A stretch of DNA of 64,000 bases from Silene conica. Taxonomy: Eukaryota > Streptophyta > Magnoliopsida > Caryophyllales > Caryophyllaceae. The position numbers and the translations under genes were made by a program. The notes under the pieces are model-generated. The model did not search any database. It was not told the DNA's origin and saw only the letters and a list, made by a program, of their open reading frames with translations. The DNA lies in NCBI GenBank assembly GCA_029255685.2, contig CM055318.2, forward strand, positions 28,074,001 to 28,138,000. Direction: 5' to 3'. Below, one piece after another: positions 22,410-31,977 of this stretch (positions are counted from its first letter, which is position 1; the number at the start of each line of letters is the position of its first letter).

Positions 22410-23440
22410 ATGGCAAATAACGCTCCACCACTCCCACACGTTTCATGGCTTCGGTCCTTTATGGATCGTTGCAAACTTGAGAAGCATGGCGCCAATTTTA
22501 AGGATTGGGACGCCCAATTGGTATTGGCTGTGGAAGCCGACGATAAGACTCGTTATCTTACCATTGCCGCTCCTTCTACTCCCGGTGCTCGTTCATCGGA
22601 AGCGACTCGTGAGGCCTATGAGACCTACATGAAGGAGTCACATGCTTTGAAGAACGTGCTTATATTTTCGATGGAGCCGGATCTCCAAAGAAGAATGATT
22701 AAGCTAGCCACGGCTAATGAGATTTACACTAAAATTGCGACCATGTTTTCGCAAGCTCCTAGGGTAATCCAATATGAGGCGGCCTCCGCATTCTTTGATT
22801 TGACCTTAAAGGAAGGTCAAAGAGTTAGTCCTCATGTGCTCAAAATGGTTGAGCTAGCCGAAACCTTGAAGTTGCAAGGGGTAAATGTTCCCGACTCGCT
22901 TATTATTGACAAAATCCTTCACTCCCTCAACAAAGTGAAATCGTATGTTCAATTTCGGGTAAATTATAACATGCGCAATCAAGACACCTCCTTGGACGAG
23001 TTACATAAGATGTTAGTCCAAGCGGAGAGGGATATGGGACTTAATGAGAGTTCCACAAATGATGTTCTTAATATCGAGACGAAAAGCAAGGGGAAGTTTA
23101 AGCGCAAGGCTAACAAGGGTAAAAATGACAAAGTCTTCAAACCCGCATCTCCTAAGGAGAAGACTTTTACGAAAGGTGCTTCTTCTTCGTCGTCATCAAA
23201 GGTTGATGAAAAGTGCCATTATTGCACTAAGATGGGGCATTGGAAGCGCAATTGCCCGAAATATCTCCATGACCTTAAAGCCGGAAAGGTTCTTGCAGTA
23301 GGTATTAATTCTCGTCAAATTCATGTTATTTAATCAATTTTTGTATATTGATACAAGTTATTGATTCTTACCCGTTTATAAATTGTTTTAAAGGGGCTCC
23401 TACCAAAGACAAAGGCAAGGAAAAAGCGAAGGATGCTTGA
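22410..23440 (+). CDS. Copia Gag, probably with one intron
   Basis: The ATG at 22410 follows CATCA and starts MANNAPPLPHVSWLRSFMDR. The frame holds a UBN2-type copia Gag core (FKDWDAQLVLAVE, ALKNVLIFSMEPDLQRRM, the helix VSPHVLKMVELAETL, then LIIDKILHSL). A Lys-rich stretch follows, then one zinc knuckle CHYCTKMGHWKRNC near residues 270-283. Unspliced, the frame ends at 23333. A consensus donor at 23302 (G|GTATT) and acceptor at 23393 would remove 92 bp and keep frame into a 15-residue Lys-rich tail ending at TGA 23438-23440. The protein would coat RNA and build virus-like particles. No stop or frameshift damages it. Confidence 0.8.
23302..23393 (+). other. Candidate gag intron (92 bp)
   Basis: GT at 23302 within GTAG|GTATTAATT, AG at 23392-23393 after a T/A-rich stretch ending GTTTTAAAG, phase 1 at both sides. 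The segment is AT-rich and contains the in-frame stop used by the unspliced reading. Inference from sequence only. Confidence 0.5.
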
Positions 23441-25760
23441 TGTCTATGGTAGCATCCAAGATTGAAGACATAAAAGAGCGTGGCTCTAATTTTTCATTTT
23501 GATGTCTTCTTTCCTTTTGCATTTTAATTTAAGAACTTTGTATTTCTTGTACGACAAGAATCTTGTTGAAACAATGGTTGTAATAGTGGTGACTTGGTTT
23601 TCAACCCAAGTCATCCTTTTGTTCTTAATCAAACATGTTTGGTTGGTTTTAAAATGCTTTTGTAATATATAACATGAGTTGATACGATTTTAAAAGATCG
23701 TAATAAAGTACCTTGAATGATTCACCGTACGAAAGAAATGATAGGATCATTATAAAAGTAATATGACTTACTTAAAACGAGAATGACACCCCGTGAAATA
23801 CTTCAAATTCAAACATAAGAACATCAGTTCGTTATAAGATGATCACCTTAAACGAATGATAGTACTAATGTCTCACTACTCACATAATTCTTTATCCAAT
23901 ACATTGTTGACGGGCGAAAATGTTATCCTAATTAAATAATGGTTATTTTAAAGGATAGAGTGGGAGAAATTCTACGCCCGCAAACCAATGAAATAAACAT
24001 AGTTTCTTAGAGATGAATCCTATGAGGAGTCCTTAAGGAGAACTCTAAAAGATTGGATAGAAGAAACTACGAGAGGACACAAAAGACACTACGCGAGGAC
24101 ACAAAAGGAAATATTCCATATGTTGTCATTTGTTCCCAGAGAGGACAAAGGGAACCGCGAGTGTTAACGGAAGGAAATCGTTTCCATGATGTTAATGTTT
24201 CTGTTTTATAAAGATAATAGAGGAGAAATCGTCTCCCGTTCTCGTGATAATACTAAGATTCTTTCCGTGGGAAGGAAAATGAAAATGAAATGTTCATAGC
24301 GAGTTGAGAAAATGTTTGAAGTGAATCTAAATAAAATGTTCATTATGAGTTGAGAAGATGTTTGAAGATGTTACCTAATCACTATCAAAATAGTGGGAGT
24401 TATTAACTATAAGATAGTGATACGAAATTCAGTGGGAGAAAAGTTATTAAGAAAACGGAACCTACCATTAAGAGAGAATGGTGATTCTTTAAAGGTTAAA
24501 GAATATGAGGTTTTCAATTCTAGATGAATGTATGTTAAGAACATAAATCATAAGTGAGTTTATTATATGATAATGAAACGTCACCGATCAGTTAACAAGG
24601 TTTGGATTTGAATCCAAGATATGAAAATGTTAAATTCATATAACCTTGATTAAAATGTCAAAGGTTGAAACAAAACCTTATTTCGATATAAGTTTCTCGA
24701 GGAAAACTAATGGATCGAATCTAGGTTAACTACAATATGAAGTCTAGTACAGTGTGACAATATTCGTGAGAATGACATATCACGAGTTTTATGAAAACAG
24801 TGGGAGCTTCCTTAAGGTAAGGAGACTCGAGTCGAGTATAAAAGACTTGAAATGTACTTGAATAAGATCATATTATAAGAGATAATATGAATCAAAAGGA
24901 AACCGAAATTTGTAGGTTTAAAAGTTGTGAAGATAGGGTATATTCACATAGTAAACCATTAATACAAATTGATGTATGAGCATCAAAGATTGTTTATGTG
25001 GAGCAGCAATATCGTATTGATTGTTCGCACATAACAATCACTCTTATCGTTTGAGTTATTATTAACTCACAATTTATACTTTGTGAAATCCAAATGGGTT
25101 GTAAGGGACAATTTTGAACCACATAAGTGAACTGGATTAACTTAGTATAGCCCATAGCCGCTTGTATGAGGTGACGTCTCGAAGCGACTAGAGTGTGAGG
25201 CGAGTGATGGCAAGTTCAAATGTCATAGAGTCATATGGGATGACTAGTCGATCACATAGGCAGACTGTATGACACTTTGTCGAGCATTTAGTGACCGCTT
25301 ATAGAGTTCTGGAAATTTTATAATTAGCCTGGTCATGGCGAGAGCTACTATATTATTCACATAAGTCGATTCTTTGACTTGAAACTGTTCGCCCAAGGTG
25401 ACACAGCCTCAGATTGACTTTGATTTTAGCTCTACGATCAACCGTTAAAGGGGGTCAAATGGGCTTCTTTTGGGTCATGATGGATTGTCTTAGTCGAAGG
25501 GAACAGTAGGAAAGGAATTGTCCAGTCCCTCGTCAGGGTTGTCTTAAAATCTCAGGGCCACTCGAGGAGAAGTTTAGCTGAAAATGCGTGGCCACGCTCG
25601 GAAGGTATCTATGGTAGATAATTCCGGTCAAAACAGTTAAATCTCCAGATCGAGAAAACCGCTCAAGATATGATCAAATGCAAGTAAGACCTGGAAGACA
25701 CCTTGCATTGAGTGGGAGATGACGTAATAGGACAAGAGAATTGGTGACGCACACTTGTCG
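23441..25760 (+). other. Non-coding 3' half of the copia element
   Basis: AT-rich, no open frame longer than about 75 codons, and no copia pol motif recognised on either strand. Several GTGGGAG-type purine runs occur (e.g. near 23959, 24402, 24432, 24803), similar to the true polypurine tract. Confidence 0.6.
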
Positions 25761-25776
25761 AGGACGAGTGGGAGAT
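25761..25776 (+). other. Polypurine tract of the copia element
   Basis: AGGACGAGTGGGAGAT directly before the 3' LTR start; primes plus-strand DNA synthesis. Confidence 0.85.
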
Positions 25777-27019
25777 TGTTGGGAAATGTGTCCTCAACAA
25801 TAGTGCGATCACGACAGTGATAAAAAATCATTGTCATAAATCTTATGAAAAGAATATGCAAGGGACAATCCGATATTTGATATAGTCAACTGACCAACAT
25901 TAATCGGTAATGATTGGCTGACTAGAGTTTGACATTACTGTCGTATGACGGTGGTGGTCAGTTGATCCCTTTAGGTCACACCTATAGGACTAACCCCTTA
26001 AACATATATATTGATTAATTCTATAGGATACAAATTGATCAATATTTTTAAAACCGTATATCGAGAAATCAGAGGTTGAATCTTAAGGTAAGATTTATAT
26101 TTGAAATTGAAATGTGTCAATTGTCAAATATTAATCGATATTTTAGAAATGTCGAAATTAGAATGAGAAGGGTTCGTGGTTATAACAAATGTTGTATATC
26201 GTATTGACTATTATTATAATAATCATATTTTGAGACGGTGATTATGAATTACTAAATAATTTGTTAAATATGATTTGATTAATTTAGAAATATTATTTAT
26301 GTGATACATATATTTTAAATTAATACAATTGAATTATGTCACATTGGATGTCACATATTACACAATTGTACAAATTACAATTTTGTAAAATAAGGTCCAT
26401 TTTACAATATAATGTGTCGTGTATGTGCATGTGTTATGGATTAATATTAGTAATATTAATTCTTACACACATAATGATTACTATAAGATAGTCTTACATA
26501 CCTATTAGTAGGTATGCATACTTAAGTGCATGTGTAAGATAAAAACAACACCTTTAGCCTTGCCAAGTAAGGGATCACACGACATGCACATACATTACTC
26601 AACCTCACCCTCTTTATATGTGAGAAGTTCACATCATTTTTTCATTCTACACTTATGCATTTTCTAGAGTAAGAAAATACAACAACCTCCTAAATATTAC
26701 TTAGATAATATTTGTATTATACTAATATTACTATTAGTACTCGGTTTTAAGAAACCTAATACCGTCTTCTAGATTCGGGTTCGGTATTTGGTCCGTCTAA
26801 GGTAAGGTCTTGGTGTTTACGTATTGGAGACAAGCTTACTTGGTTGCTTTTGGAGGATCGTCCTAAGCAAATTTTGGACCGTGTGTAAGAATATGATTCT
26901 CCTTATTTCCGCTTTAGTTTTGCATGCATAAGATAAACTAAATTAATATGAGATTAATTACTAAAATTAGTAAGACTAAACAATATGAACATGTTAGTAT
27001 GACTACACGTTTTCCTTCA
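25777..27019 (+). repeat. 3' LTR of the gag-only copia element
   Basis: Near-identical to 18763-20004. The differences are scattered single bases plus one A indel. Confidence 0.95.
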
Positions 27020-27578
27020 GGGGAGCACCCGTGTTATTTGTAAAAAAGAAAGATGGAAGTTTGAGGCTTTGTGTCGACTACCGAGAACTGAATAATGTGG
27101 CCATCAAGAATTGTTACCCTTTCCCCAGAATTGATCACCTGTTCGACCAGTTAAGTGGAGCTAGAGTTTTCTCCAAAATTGATTTAAGATTGGGGTATCA
27201 CCAATTGAGGATCAAAGACGAGACATTCCTAAGACCGCTTTCAGAACGAGGTATTGCCACTACGAATTTGTGGTGATGCCATTCGGGTTGACTAATGCTC
27301 CGGCAGTTTTCATGGATTTGATGAATCGGGTATTTAGTCCATATCTGGATAAGTTCGTGGTTGTATTTATCGATGATATCCTTGTGTATTCCAAGAATGA
27401 GAAGGAACACAAGGATAATTTGAGGAGAGTGCGAAAGACCTTGGAGAAGAATGAGTTGAATGCGAAATTGAGCAAATGTGAATTTTGGCTGAAGAAAGTT
27501 GCCTTTCTGGGGCATGTGATTTCCAAGGAGGGGGTGTCGGTAGACCCTAGTAAGATCGAGGCGGTGACTAGGTGGTAA
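27020..27578 (+). pseudogene. Chromovirus 2 RT, 3' part
   Basis: Resumes with [35 protein letters not shown], then a frameshift near 27230 and [20 protein letters not shown]. The catalytic box is [13 protein letters not shown] with both Asp residues. [15 protein letters not shown] follows, then an in-frame TAA at 27576-27578. Confidence 0.9.
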
Positions 27579-27590
27579 AGCCCGAAGAAT

Positions 27591-28229
27591 GTGAGTGAGA
27601 TTCGATGCTTCTTGGGACTGGCAGGTTATTACAGGAGATTTATCAAAGATTTCTCAAAGATAGCAAAGCCCTTGACATCATTAATGAGGAAAGAGAACCG
27701 TTTTATTTGGGATGAGAGTTGTGAGATGGCATTCTTAACTCTTAAGGAACGCCTGACAACAGCTCCTATCCTCGCTCTACCTGATGGGAATGATAATTTC
27801 GAGGTTTATACAGACGCTTCCAAGCATGGTCTAGGGTGTGTGTTAATGCAGAATGGGAGAGTGATCGCTTATGTTTCCCGACAATTGAAGACCTATGACG
27901 ATAATTATCCTACCCATGACTTGGAGTTGGGAGCGGTGGTCTTTGCACTTAAATTGTGGCGCCATTATTACCTCTATGGAGCCACTTTTTAGGTGTTTTC
28001 TGATCACAAGAGTTTGAAATACATCTACACCCAGCGGGAGTTGAATATGAGACAAAAGAGGTGGATAGAGCTGATTGGAGACTACGACATGCAGATCATC
28101 TATCATGAAGGTAAGGGAAATGTGGTAGCAGATGTGCTAAGTCGAAAGTCCATTCATGCTTTGTGTAGTGCTAGATCGAGAGTGAGACTACATAGTGAGC
28201 TAAGAAAGATGGGGATTTATGTGATCTGA
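27591..28229 (+). pseudogene. Chromovirus 2 RNase H
   Basis: [20 protein letters not shown] leads into the RNase [19 protein letters not shown] (catalytic Asp), [13 protein letters not shown] (catalytic Glu) and SDHKSLKYIYTQRELNMRQ (catalytic Asp), then EGKGNVVADVLSRK. A TAG at 27990-27992 interrupts the frame. Confidence 0.9.
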
Positions 28230-28259
28230 AAGGGAGATACTCTTAGTGATTTGACTGTA

Positions 28260-29482
28260 GAGTCAGAGTTGTATAGGGAGATTCAAGAGTTGCAAAAAGA
28301 TGATGCTAGGATGCAGATGTGGCGTGGGGTGATCGAGGGATGAGCTGGTGGAGAGGTCGAATCCAAATTTAGTATCCATGCTTATAGTAGTCTGAGGTTC
28401 AGTGGGAGATGGTGTGTCCCTGATAATGAAAAACTGAAAAAGAAGATCCTGACTGAAGCTCATGCTACGCCGTATTCCGTTCATCCAGGGGTGATTAATT
28501 GTACAAAGACCTCAAGAAGTCGTTCGGGTGGCCAAATATGAAGAAAGAAGTTGGTGAGTTTGTGTATCGATGTTTGACATGGCAAAGGGTAAAGGGGGAG
28601 CACAAGAGACCTAAGGGGCAGATTCATCCTTTAGACGTACCTGGGTGGAAGTGGGAGAATATCTCTACGGATTTTATCGTAGAGTTGCCTCGGACTCAGA
28701 CGTGCAACAACATGATCTGGGTGATTGTTGACAGGTTGACTAAGTCCGCTCACTTTATTCCAATGAAAGATACCTGGAGTAAAGTCGAGTTGGCTAAGTC
28801 TTATGTGTAGAATGTGGTCAAATTGCATGGTGTACCCAAAGACATTATTTCAGACCGAGACTCGAGGTTCATATCCAGATTTTGGCAGGAGTTGCAATTC
28901 GCTTTGGGTACTCAGTTGAAGATGAGTACATCTTTCCATCCAGCTACAGACGGCCAGACTGAGAGGACTATTCAGACCTTGGAAGATATGTTGAGAGCTT
29001 ATGTGCTGGAGTATGGGGGATCTTGGGAAGATCGACTAGGGTTGATAGAGTTCTCGTATAATAACAGCTATCATGCTAGTATTGGGATGGCTCATTTTGA
29101 GGCCTTGTACGGGAGGAAGTGTCGGAGTCCTGTGTGTTGGGATGACAGAGCTGATGCTATGATTTTAGGACCAGAGATGATTCAGGAGATAGTGGAGCAA
29201 GTTCAGGTAATCCGACAGAAGATGAGGGCTGCCCAAGATAGGCAGAAGAGTTATGCAGATCTCAAGAGGAGTGATATTTCATTTGATGCAGGAGAGAAGG
29301 TATTATTGAAGGTATCTCCAATGAGGGGTGTGATGAGGTTCGGAAAGCGTGGAAAGCTGAGTCAAAAGTTTATTGGACCATTTGAGATTTTGGACAAAGT
29401 TGGAGAGGTGGCATATCGATTAGATTTATCTCCAGCCCTATCCAAGGTCTATAATGTGTTCCATGTCTCTCAGATCAATTAA
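28260..29482 (+). pseudogene. Chromovirus 2 integrase
   Basis: A frame-broken zinc-finger region (YSVHPG near 28470, then YRCLTWQ where relatives have CLTCQ, so one zinc ligand is Trp) precedes the catalytic core. Core residues are visible in ISTDFIVELP (Asp), [14 protein letters not shown] (Asp; relatives have DRGS) and [19 protein letters not shown] (Glu). A stop at 28808-28810 splits the core. The [18 protein letters not shown] domain precedes the stop at 29480-29482. Confidence 0.9.
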
Positions 29483-29490
29483 GGAAGTAG

Positions 29491-29712
29491 GTGAGTTATC
29501 CATCGCACGTGTTGAGCCATGAGGTGATTGAGGTGGATAAGCAATTATCCTATGTTGAGACTCCAAAGGAGATTCTAGATAGGAAGGTTTGGAAGACTTG
29601 CAATGGGGAGACAGCGTTAGTGAAAGTTTTGTGGACCAATCATAAGATGGAGGAAGCTACATGGGAGGCTGAGGCATCCATGAGAGAGCGTGACCTGCAT
29701 CTGTTTGTTTGA
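29491..29712 (+). pseudogene. Chromovirus 2 chromodomain
   Basis: In frame with the integrase but one stop later, the sequence reads VETPKEILDRKVWKTCNGET, then VKVLWTNHKMEEATWEAE. This is the fold of an LTR-element chromodomain, which tethers integrase to modified histones. It ends at TGA 29710-29712. The domain diagnoses a Tekay/Del-like chromovirus. Confidence 0.85.
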
Positions 29713-29892
29713 GGTAATTTACGGGGACGTAACTCTTATTTAAGGGGGGTAGAATGTAACATTTCGTGCCTTACTTGGATGTTATCATGTTTCAGGTCTA
29801 TATTGGGTATGTGATATATATTTGAGTATGAGTACAGCGATATATGTGTGTGGTTGAACTTTGGGACGAAGTCATTTTTAAGGAGGGAAGAC
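29713..29892 (+). other. Chromovirus 2 3' untranslated region with two PPT-like runs
   Basis: The used polypurine tract is AAGGAGGGAAGAC just before 29893. A decoy, AAGGGGGGTAGA followed by TGTAACATTTCG at about 29755, mimics a PPT plus LTR start. Confidence 0.7.
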
Positions 29893-30152
29893 TGTAATAC
29901 CTCACATTTTTAAGACCCGGGTTTTGACTCGAGATTAATATTATAAGTTCTATATGATATTATCATATCATACTAATCGCTATCGTAAGTATATCGGCTA
30001 AGCTAATAATAATGTTACGTGCTATATTTATAAATCGAGTTGGGGTTGGTTCGTAGTAATTAAGACGAAGGTCGTATGGGTAAATGGGTCAAGTACCACG
30101 TCATCCTAACCGACCCAAATCCACAACAAACCCTATCTCCTTACCTTATAAC

Positions 30153-31855
30153 TGATCCGTGTCTATTTTATGATGTTTTGCATCTATTTTTACACGCATT
30201 TGGTCCCTCATTTACTATGTTTTAGCCGTTATTTCCCAACAATTGTCTACTTTCGCATTTTTATGCTATTTTGCAGAATTATGCGGAAAAAGGGCGATTT
30301 CAAACCAAATCCATCCTCAAGTGATTTTTATGGCTAAGGACACGAAATAACAAGCCTAGCGCGCATTTCAAGGCTTAAAGATAGCATAAGCAAAGGTGCA
30401 TATAGCAAAGAATCGATCCACGATATTTCAGCCTGTTTCAAATGGCTATATCTCAAGTTCTAGAGCTGATAATGGAGTGATTCCAGTTGGAGGTGAAATC
30501 TTATCCTCTTAGCTTTCCAACGCCGCAAGAATCGCTTGATTAAGATGAGTAACGAAGAAATGTCATCTGTTTTAAGATCGACGCGCGCTGCAATCCCGAC
30601 ATTAGGTCGACCGACCCACAAAGTAGGTCGACCGACCTCTGCGCAGACCCAGAAGTTTCCGCAAAGCCCATTAAAGTGTTTAGGTCATTAGGAAACTCTT
30701 TATTTCCGCCTATTTAAGCTAAATTACGTAATTAGGGTTATTCATTCAGTCATATATTCAGTTTATAATCTTCTACCTACCATCAAGCACATTTATCAAG
30801 TTCTGAATTCAGTTTTCCATTCAGTTTTATTTAGTTTTTTAGTTCAATTGTAATCTTTTAATAATTCTCAAGCACCTTAGTTCGTTCTTCAATCATTCAA
30901 GCATTCAATAAAGTTCGTTCCTTTTCATCTTAATTCCGATTTCCGGTAATTTCTCCTTTAAATTTCAGTTTTCCTATTGATAGTTTTAATTATCGTATTC
31001 GTCTTAAGATAGAATCTCAACTTTTATTACTGATTGCATGTTTAGATTGATACTCATTATGATCTCCATGTTTATCCCTGTTTTCATTGTTGTTTTAGTA
31101 ATTATGAGTAGCTAAATTCACATGTTAGGATGTAGGGGATGAATATGCATAGGTAGTATAAGTTCCGAGACCAACCTGTAGCAGGGTCGTGGTCGGTCGA
31201 CCCACATAATGGGTCGGTCGACCAAGGCTGTGGTCGGCCGACTGGACTAGCCGGTCGGTCGACCCACTCGCGTTTGTATTCTGTTTCGTCTTACTTTGTA
31301 TACCATAATAACCTACAATGAGACTGAAGGGAGACTTGTAGGATGTTAGTAATGACCTACCCAAGATTGAAGGATACGGGAAGGGCATTGGTTTACACCT
31401 TAAGACGACTAGGTTACTTAAGACTGAAAAGTATGTGCTCTAGGATTTAGGAATCACCCTTATTGTTGACACCCAATAATTGTTAGACCTAAGAACTAAT
31501 AGCATAGGCCGAAAGGAGCTATTAGGTACCATAGACCGAAAGGATATGTTACACCCCTTACGCGACTGCAATACATGTTGACCTTAGGATTTATATTACC
31601 TTAGCTATTTATTACCCAATCATCCTAGCATCCCTTTTATTATTATTTTTATCTCATCTTTATTTACTTGCCTTATTTTTATTCTTGTTTTAGACTTAGC
31701 AACAACCAATCAACCCCAAAATTGTTACCTTAAACATTAACATCAAACAATAAACATTCCCCACCTCCTTGTGGTTCGACCCTGACTTTCACTATCTATA
31801 GTTAAAGGTTAGGAATTATAAATTTTATCTTTGGTACCCTCAACGACGGGCATCA
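30153..31855 (+). repeat. 5' LTR of the Athila-type gag-protease element
   Basis: Starts TGATCCGTG (3' LTR: TGATGCGTG) and ends GACGGGCATCA. Palindrome pairs at 30605/30626, 31191/31212 and 31232/31253. Confidence 0.95.
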
Positions 31856-31860
31856 AATTT

Positions 31861-31878
31861 TGGCGCCGTTGCCGGGGA
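31861..31878 (+). other. Primer-binding site, tRNA-Asp type
   Basis: TGGCGCCGTTGCCGGGGA, five bases after the LTR; hallmark of Athila/Tat-lineage elements. Confidence 0.95.
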
Positions 31879-31977
31879 GGTGACACCAATGTTTATTATT
31901 TCTTGTTTTTGTTTCTTTTTGTTTAAGGAACTTTTATTCCTTAAACCTTCTCACTTTTTTCTTGTAGTTTCCGTCTT

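Larger units (their letters stand above)
18763..27019 (+). mobile_element. Gag-only copia LTR element
   Basis: The TSD GGGGA flanks the element (18758-18762, 27020-27024). LTRs of 1242 and 1243 bp differ at roughly 20 sites by my count, so insertion was fairly recent. Inside are a Met-tRNA PBS, a 2.4 kb leader, a gag gene and 2.3 kb of AT-rich sequence without protease, integrase, RT or RNase H. It must borrow these from a related autonomous copia element. The layout matches the known class of terminal-repeat retrotransposons that keep only gag (TR-GAG). Confidence 0.9.

Noticed and set aside
29755..29780. A second LTR start after AAGGGGGGTAGA
   Set aside because: No matching LTR end or second copy is found; the true LTR start at 29893 matches the 5' LTR.
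31125..31388. Minus-strand frames with GRPT motifs in LTRs (also 37848-38111)
   Set aside because: Shadow translation of palindrome cassettes in LTR sequence; identical in both LTRs because LTRs are copies.
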